Shown here: positions 57,337 to 64,000 of the stretch, piece by piece
How positions within the stretch are numbered: position 1 is the first letter of the stretch
Layout: every line of letters begins with the position of its first letter
Notes under the pieces: model-generated
The model's input: the letters and a program-made list of their open reading frames with translations, nothing else
Databases searched by the model: none
Told to the model about the DNA's origin: nothing
Translations under genes and position numbers: made by a program
Source: Gnetum montanum
Lineage: Eukaryota > Streptophyta > Gnetopsida > Gnetales > Gnetaceae
Assembly: GCA_015680685.1 (NCBI GenBank)
Contig: MNCI01029224.1
Location: 217,071 to 281,070 of the forward strand
Reading direction: 5' to 3'
Length of the DNA stretch: 64,000 nucleotides

Positions 57337-58130
57337 TGATGAGTGGCGAGGTACCCCTACACTCAACCATACAAATACAAGTGTAGCACACGCGATCCAC
57401 TTGAAATCCAAGGACTAAGTGTTACACACCTTAATGGAACACTTAGCTTTAATCAATCATTGTCTTCCCAAACTTACTTGTATTGTTAGAGTTGTATGGT
57501 TAAGTAAGCTTGAGGTACATGATGTTTTTGTAGCTTTTGAGTTTTTATATCTTCTGCTAATAAAGGAAAGGGAGAGAAAACTAAATCGCTAACTTATATT
57601 AACTATTCATTAACTAAGTTCTAAATTTTCCTAACACTAGTATCCATTCCCACTTGTCGTACACATCCTGAACCAATGTAATGCTGCTAGGATTACCAAA
57701 CACTAATAGTTCTTGGGTTACCAAGCACTACATGCATGCTTGAAGCGGTTGTACTGAGTGTATTTAACTAAAGGAGTTAAGGGTTGAGAGAGATATTAAT
57801 TAACTAAGAAAGCATTAAACAATAATTAATTACTAATTAGCTTAATCTATATGCTACAAGGTTTATCATAAAGTTCATCTTTATTGTCATTCACAAAATT
57901 GTGCTCACGTACAAATTGCTCGAATAAAGATCCATTCACTTTATAACTCCTAGTATGGGCACATAGAAATAATTCTAACTCTAGAATAACAACATTGCAA
58001 GAGTTTAGCTAAGGGTCTAAATCTCTAACTGTGGGAACCAAGGATGCCATCTCTTATTTATAGAAGATGAGGCAAGATGTGATATCACGTATGGGATATT
58101 GCGTGGCGGCTGTGATATCACGGTTCATCA
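57337..58130 (-). repeat. 5' LTR of element E
   Basis: Plus-strand start TGATGAGTGGCGAGGTACCC and end ACGGTTCATCA. The TATA box TATAAATA is on the minus strand at 58055-58062. It aligns with 48247-49055; one GATATC-containing stretch of U3 is shorter here. Confidence 0.9.
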
Positions 58131-58135
58131 ACACC
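58131..58135. repeat. Target-site duplication ACACC, right of element E
   Basis: Perfect partner of 48242-48246. Confidence 0.9.
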
Positions 58136-58708
58136 AATTTTATAAAAAAATTTATTTTATTTTAAAAGTTTGATTAAAGTCAATAGAAGTCAATGATGGT
58201 CAATAGTTGCATCGGTGAGCTCTCGTCAACATAGTGCAACAATACTATATATACCATTGGACACTTTGAAATTTTTTACAATTTGCTCATAATAAATGGG
58301 GTATATTTGTAATTTTTTAGAGGCCAAAATATTCTAGAGCCCATAGCTTTCAAACCTTGTGTCCAAATCACTCTATTTTTTGATCTTGCACTTACAAAAG
58401 GTAAGATCTTTATTGTAGGGGCCACAAACCTTAAGGTTTTTAATAAACTTTTTGAAACTTTTTCTAACACCCCCAAGGGTTAGTAACCTTAACAACATAA
58501 AAATATCAACTCTTTTAACAACTAACCCTTACAACAACCTCTAGGATGATTTATCAATGATAATGCATAAATAAAAATAACAATTAGATTAATTAAATCA
58601 ACCATAATCACAACTTAGCCAAGTGTAACTATCTTGAAGAGTTAAGGTATCCCAATTATTTTAAGGTTACACAATGATTGCTAATCCATGGTCTTATTGT
58701 GATCACAG
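58136..58708. other. AT-rich sequence between element E and the transposon-protein pseudogene
   Basis: Should be the continuation of the D spacer after the E insertion. No feature was recognised. Confidence 0.4.
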
Positions 58709-61614
58709 ATGGCACCCAAACAAAAATGTCCATAGGAAGGAAAACCGTCACAACCATGGGAGAAGCAACCTAGAGCTAGAAGGGGCTAGCAGGAACAAGG
58801 CGAAGAACAACAAGAGGCGACCCATGCAATGGGATCTCTTCAAGAGGAGTTTGAGGTAGAATTTGTTTAATAGATAATAGAGGAAGAAGTGCTTATAGAA
58901 CAATCCCAATGAGGAGAAGTGCCTAAACCCATGCCAAGGATTGAAGTCACTTTGACTCAAGCCTACTTAGACATCATCAAGTCTCAAGAAATTCAAAGAT
59001 CAATTCTTCAGGAGATAAACTTCTAGCCATTTTGGAGAAAGCTATAGAGGATGTTAAGACATAATTGCAAACCTCTCCCATGTGGCCAGTCATCACATCT
59101 AGTGGGGAATGGTACATGGGAGAGACCTATCTCTTATGGGGTAGCTAAAGGCTAGGGTCCATTGTCAAAATCAAGGAAATTCAAGTGTCCTACTTGGCAA
59201 AAGCTATTGCACATGCATTGGGGTTGCCAGACATTGAAACATAGTTGGTAGAGATATCAACAAAAGGTGATCCTAAGGTAAAAAAGAAATGGACCTAGTG
59301 ATGCTACAGGGTGGATTGTAAGGAGTATGGTGCCCTCACACTGGTGGAGTAGGTTTATTTCAAGATTGTGGCCTATCACCTCAATCCAATAGTGAGGCTA
59401 AGAAAGGTGATTACTTTCTTCACCCAAGCATGCACCACTCTAAGTGGAAAATTTCCCATTAACCTTCCATAGATGATTTATTTGAAGATCGAGAAACACT
59501 TCAAGGAAAATGAATGTGGAAAGAAGACCCTACCCTTTTCATGCCTTATCAAAAAATTGTGCAAAAGGGTAGGCATTATTCACTATTCTAATGATGCTCT
59601 CAAGCATGCTCCCTTGGCCTCATGGATAGAAATCATAAAAGATAAGATGCTAACAATCACTCAAGAAGAGGAGTTGCCACCACCACCACCCACTTAGGAG
59701 ACAACACCAAAGGCCCATGTAGTTCTTGAGTGTCTACATCAAATCTAAGAATAGGTCTTGAGTGAATAAAAGCAACAAGTAGGAATGAGTGGGATAGATC
59801 CATCTATGTATCAACCAATGATGAGTCACCTTAATGCGGTGCCTTGAATAATTAGCCAGATGGAGAGGGGTGGTTCCATTTTCTATACTCAAATAACATA
59901 GCTACCTTCAAGGTTAGATCCCAAAGCTCAAGAGGTGATAGTGTCACTAGCAACACACCATCTATTTCCATAAATCTCTAGGAATGCCACCACTTTCTCA
60001 TTGAGGTTGGAGGAAGGTGAAGAGGCAATTATCTTGATGATGCAACACCAAGGGTAGCAAAAAAAAATAGAAGTGGTAGCTGATCATGTAGCTGAAGCAT
60101 TGAATGCACCCATGGCATCTATGCCAGATGTATCTACACTTTAAGATGTGTAGATATATATAGGCACAGTCAATAGGAAATTGAATGTAGCCTAGCACAA
60201 ATAGTTGTTGGAATGACTAGTAGGAACTGGGCAACCAACTTTGGACATCTTTGGTCTCTTGGATAACATCATAGCAACTCAGTTGGAATTGCTAAATTCA
60301 AGGGATAGATGCATCATCTTGGAAGGGCAACTAGAAATAGCCCAAGAGTAAAATCAATGCTTGGTCATGGAGGTTGCTAAACTTTGTGCCCAACTTGTAG
60401 AACAAGCAATCCTTAGCCCAACAATGACAAGAGATGAACCTATCAAATAGCTTTAAGAATGATTTTAAAAGGCTAAAGAGGACATAGTAATGGCCATCTT
60501 TAAATAGTCCATAGCAAAATCTAAACATATTCCATGAAAAAGGACTTGAATCAAATGCACCAAGAGAATGAAGCATTGACCATGCAAAATCATCATCTGC
60601 AAAATGGTGATGCTCAGAGAGATCAAATGCAAGAATTAATTCATTAATAGCAGGAGAATCTTGCTAAGGTAAACACTAAATTGAGCAAATTAGCCATAGA
60701 AAACTACAATATATCAATGGAAAAGGTATGCACCTTGCCACAAAGTTTAAAATCGAGATCATCACTTAGAAGAACAAAGTCCTCAAATTTGAGAAAGTAA
60801 AGAATCACTACAGGGACCAGGTTTGCTTACAAAAGGAAATTAATGAAAAAAAATCTAGATGAAAAAGGTGAAATTAAATGAAGCCCTCCAGCAACTCCAA
60901 CAAGGAAGAGAGATGTGGCAACTCATCCTTAATGGGATTGACACCTACAACAAAGTAGAGATTTTCTTGAAGGAGTTGCAAATCGAGAAGATGACAAAGT
61001 ACATGGAGTTGGAAAATCTCCATTAGGTAAACTTGGCAATGCTAATAGCTAGATGGTAATAGTTAGAATTAGAACAATAAGTGGCTGGCTTTTATCTACT
61101 ATACAAGGCTAAGTTCAAACACCACAAGGATGCAAAGCAAAAGCTTGAGACTGCTAATGTTGAACTCAAAGTTCTCAAAGGGTGATTCATAGATCAATGA
61201 TCTATCACTGAGGAGCTAACTAGATGGACAAATGACTACTAAGAGCTAAATAACATAGTGAAAGCATTTGGCATTGAGCGCAAATAGTTTGTTATCTAGT
61301 TTTTCAATGCTAAGGAGTTATTTCTAGCAATCTCATGTCCTTGGGATGTACCCATTCCAATCCACATTGGAGAAGCTTCGAGGATGGTGCATGATCCTAG
61401 GAGTAATGAGGAAAAAATGAAAGCATTGTTGGATACTTTCCACCTCCTACCTAAAGTTGTATCAATAGTAGGACAATCATAGCTACCTCAACCATTTCTA
61501 ATGCTTGAAGCTAGTGAAGGTCCCTCAGAGCCTCAAGAATTACCACCACCTGGGACCATTCGATCTTCTCTAACAAGCTTCACACCATTAAGGAATGTGT
61601 TGTCCAATGTTTGA
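58709..61614 (+). pseudogene. Putative plant transposon protein (PF20167-like) with coiled-coil C-terminal half
   Basis: ATG at 58709: MAPKQKCP, then a long frame with many TAG stops and a few frame changes, ending with LTSFTPLRNVLSNV and TGA at 61612-61614. The region 59350-59620 reads AYHLNPIVRLRKVITFFTQA, IYLKIEKHFKENECGKKTLP and FSCLIKKLCKRVGI. This matches my memory of the domain in plant transposon-associated proteins, where an Ala-Ile-x-x-Gly segment is followed by Ser-Leu-Ile-x-x-Leu-Cys. A Pro run follows (EEELPPPPPT). From about 60270 the composition is coiled-coil-like (LEGQLEIAQE, EVAKLCAQLVEQA). The function is unknown. It may belong to the 3' part of D or to a separate old element. 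Confidence 0.5.
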
Positions 61615-62889
61615 AAAGTTGTGTCATGGTGTTCAATTTTGTGTTCTGAACACCATAATTTTTGTAATATGTTGATCTGTACACTGAAGCACTCCATTTT
61701 TTGTCAAGTTAGTTAGTTTGTTTTGTTGAAGAAAAGTCAATCAATAATCCCATACCTTCACAATTTTGTAAAAGTCAGTCATGGAATTAGTCCTACCATG
61801 TCTATATTTGGGCTTGGGAAGGTTAAAAAACCTTTTGGACTTCCAAAATTTTCATTTTCATGATTTTTGTGGGGAGGGGATATGACCTTTACTACGCTGA
61901 AAGCACCTATGCATAGTATTGAGAGGTTTTACTTTCATTCTCCCAACTATAGCCAATGTAGTCACCATAAGGCTAGTGTTGCCACATCAAGGCTAGTGTT
62001 GTAGTGGTTGGGGTTTCTATTTTCAATGAATCTTAGTGTTGCTCCTATAATCCTAGCATTACTACTAGAAGACTAGCATGGGTGGGATTAGTCAGTGTGA
62101 ATAAAAATTCCATTTACTATTTTTGATAAACAACATGGTTTTTGTGCCTTGGCGGTATCAAAATTTACCATAAATGAAAAGCACACTAGGAACAAACATC
62201 TACCACATTGGCAAGTGACACTAATCTATTAGTAATCATGGCAGAAATTTATAGCAAAAAATTATAACTTATATAAGCCAACTTCAAATACATTGAAAGG
62301 GTTCCACCACTTTGGAATTCCCAGGATTTTAAATTTGGAGCAAAAGACAAAGATTCTGGAAATTCTTAAGCATGAAACTTGTAGCAATTCTAAGCACTTG
62401 TAATCTTTAGGCTTGTGTGAGGTTTTTGGAGTAATGCTTAACCACTTGGATATGAAGACTCCCAACATGACATCCCTAGTTGAAAAAAAATCATTAACAC
62501 ACCTCATCCCCTAAGAACAATGTTGCAAATATTTATAAGAAACTAATAAGATGTTTCAATTTCAGAAGTTGGAAAGTAACTGGATTGTGAAGCCGCTTGT
62601 AGTAAGCAAACTACCAACTTTAATAAGCTTCAAAATCCATCAAAGCAAACCCCTTGCAAATTCAGCCATCATTTGTACACATCCTAGATTCTATTTTTTA
62701 TTTTCAATATTTTCATTTAAATAAAAATTATAGTTCATTTGCTATGAAAAACTAATATAGTTTTATTTTGTGCACTTATTCTAGATCAGATCTGCATTAT
62801 TTTACGTTTTATTTATCCCCATTTACACTTTTTAGGTCCTTGGATGAGTGGCAAGACCATCTAGGTTACCTTGGATCCTCTTTCTTAGA
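61615..62889. other. Non-coding sequence with a short stretch like the 3' end of element A
   Basis: At 61738-61788 the words CAATAATCCCATACCTTC and AATTTTGTA, then GTCAGTCATGG, match the last internal bases of A (17072-17135). No LTR start follows; the sequence continues with CATGGAATTAG instead of CATGGGGGTA. Around 61930-62090 there are several variants of AGGCTAGTGTTG. The rest shows nothing recognisable. Confidence 0.4.
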
Positions 62890-64000
62890 GGTCCTTGGAA
62901 TCCAAGGTTAAAATTGTTCCACACCTAGGGCTTTTGGTTTTCCACTAACCAAATTTTCTAGGTGAATAGCTTTCACATCTAATTTTTGTCTATTTTGTGC
63001 AAGGATGTACACATAAGAAGGAGAGCCAAAGAATTTTAAATGGGAAGTATTTGGTGGATAACCATACTAGCATTCATAGGTCTTTTTATATTGTATTGAT
63101 CTTGTAGGTACCCAATTCAAAATATAAATTAATGTTGAGCATGGTTCTACTCAAAACTTGTTATCCAAGCATGATATTTGAAGGAGACATCTTGGCATTT
63201 CTATCACTATTATGTTCTTCCTCTTAGTAATGCCATTTTTGTGATGTAAATGATGAGGTGGTTTGATGAATAATTCCATTTTTCTTGCAAAATTCATCAA
63301 ACTTGTTGGATAAAAATCCAACACCACAATCTCTTCTAATATTTTTTATTTTATTATCACTTTTTTGTTCTACTTTCATCTTGAATTCTTTTAAAAATCC
63401 TAATGTTTGATCTTTTAATTTCATAAAATAAACCTAAAAAATCATGAAAAATCATCCATAATAATGAACATATATTGGCTTTTACCTTGGCTCATTGTTT
63501 GTATGGAATCGCATAGATGCTTGTGAACTAGATATTATCTTTCTTGAGTTCTATGTTCTTTCCTAGGAAATGGAAACCTTGGATTTTTTCTTAGTTTACA
63601 TAGGCCATAATCATGATTGTCTAGCAAAGAAAATTTGGGCAACCCACCTACAATTTCTGCTTTTCTCATGTAATGCAAAGAGCCAAAGTTAATATGTCCT
63701 AGCCTTGCATGTCATAGCTATGTTGTGTCATATGTGATAGTAAGACAACGAACATCCTTTTTCATCTACAACTTATATATCTTATTCCTGCTAATAGGGA
63801 TAATGGCAATATCATTTTCATCATCAACCTTAAAAATCTTACAAATATCTTTTTTAAATTTCACATGGTAACCATTATGACATAATTGACCAACATCTAA
63901 TAAAGTCTTTAAAAGATCTAGAACATAATATATTTGGGAGATAATATATTTATTACCTTGATTTTTTGTGAAGGAAAGTGGTCCAATCCTAGTAATGGTT
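62890..64000 (-). pseudogene. Ty1/copia pol fragment (protease end, GAG-pre-integrase, integrase)
   Basis: On the minus strand, from the window edge: ISQIYYVLDLLKTLLDVGQL and CHNGYHVKFKKDICKIFKVD (end of protease and linker), HARLGHINFGSLHYMRKAEI (GAG-pre-integrase), then LCKLRKNPRFPFPRKEHR. The core has MFIMDDFS with the first Asp, the open stretch MKLKDQTLGFLKEFKMKVEQ, and FDEFCKKNGIIHQTTSSFTS. Further on PNTSHLKFFGSPSYVY and QNRQKLDVKAI mark the end of the core. It is a Ty1/copia element, unlike all the others in the window. It runs off the right edge and is broken by TAG codons and frameshifts. Confidence 0.85.

Larger units (their letters stand above)
48247..58130 (-). mobile_element. 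Element E: Athila-like Ty3/gypsy element, full length, minus strand
   Basis: 9.9 kb with LTRs of 809 (left) and 794 bp (right) and a perfect ACACC duplication. Read on the minus strand it has the 5' LTR (58130-57337), primer site, gag, protease, RT, RNase H, integrase, 3' spacer with an antisense frame, polypurine tract and 3' LTR. It is the best preserved of the three Athila-like copies, keeping RT and integrase catalytic residues, but it still has stops. It interrupts the spacer of D, so it is younger than D. Confidence 0.92.

Noticed and set aside
62262-62507. Minus-strand open frame of 81 codons as part of the copia element
   Set aside because: Its translation does not match the expected copia region after integrase and shows no motif.
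1-64000. tRNA, rRNA or small RNA genes
   Set aside because: No cloverleaf, rRNA or snRNA sequence was recognised. The tRNA-like words are only the primer-binding sites next to the LTRs.

Overview
The window is plant nuclear DNA, almost certainly from a species with a very large, retrotransposon-packed genome. A gymnosperm fits the style of the sequence (long, old, stop-riddled Ty3/gypsy elements nested in one another, and no intact host gene in 64 kb), but nothing here proves the taxon. No complete host gene, tRNA or rRNA was found. The only host-like coding traces are a leucine-rich-repeat (NLR-type) relic at 1-300 and some unassigned coding-like sequence after it.

Layout. B is an old plus-strand Tat-lineage gypsy element. 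It is represented by a minus-strand antisense gene (about 2200-5588), two degenerate repeat arrays (6045-8249), an RT/RNase H/integrase region (18085-21995) and an integrase tail (40229-40437). Element A (8255-17956, Athila-like, plus strand) sits in B upstream of its RT, with target-site duplication (TSD) CTTGG. Element C (21996-40228, Tat lineage, minus strand, 18.2 kb) interrupts the integrase of B with TSD ATCAT. Element D (from 40677, Athila-like, plus strand) lies just after the end of the B integrase; its 3' LTR was not found. Element E (48247-58130, Athila-like, minus strand) is inserted in the 3' spacer of D with TSD ACACC. A pseudogene resembling the putative plant transposon protein family lies at 58709-61614, and a Ty1/copia integrase fragment on the minus strand closes the window (62890-64000).

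The most interesting content is an antisense, intron-containing gene carried inside both Tat elements, between protease and reverse transcriptase and on the strand opposite gag-pol. In C it runs 29092-33930 with its own TATA box, about seven exons and GT/AG splice sites. Its second exon reads like an FCP1/NLI-interacting-factor-type HAD phosphatase domain with the catalytic Asp motif altered. It is followed by a domain with a VHGV core, an acidic stretch and coiled-coil-like segments. The older copy in B keeps the same domains and a splice donor at the same place. In C the gene is flanked by arrays of ~30-60 bp repeats that can each fold into a small hairpin, with compensatory differences between units. 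A second, smaller antisense reading frame is shared by A and E in their 3' spacers.

All gag-pol genes are broken, mostly by TAG codons where Gln or Trp is expected. Several stops sit at identical positions in A, D and E, which suggests that already defective copies were amplified. No element looks autonomous. The best preserved enzyme is the integrase core of E (51338-51973).
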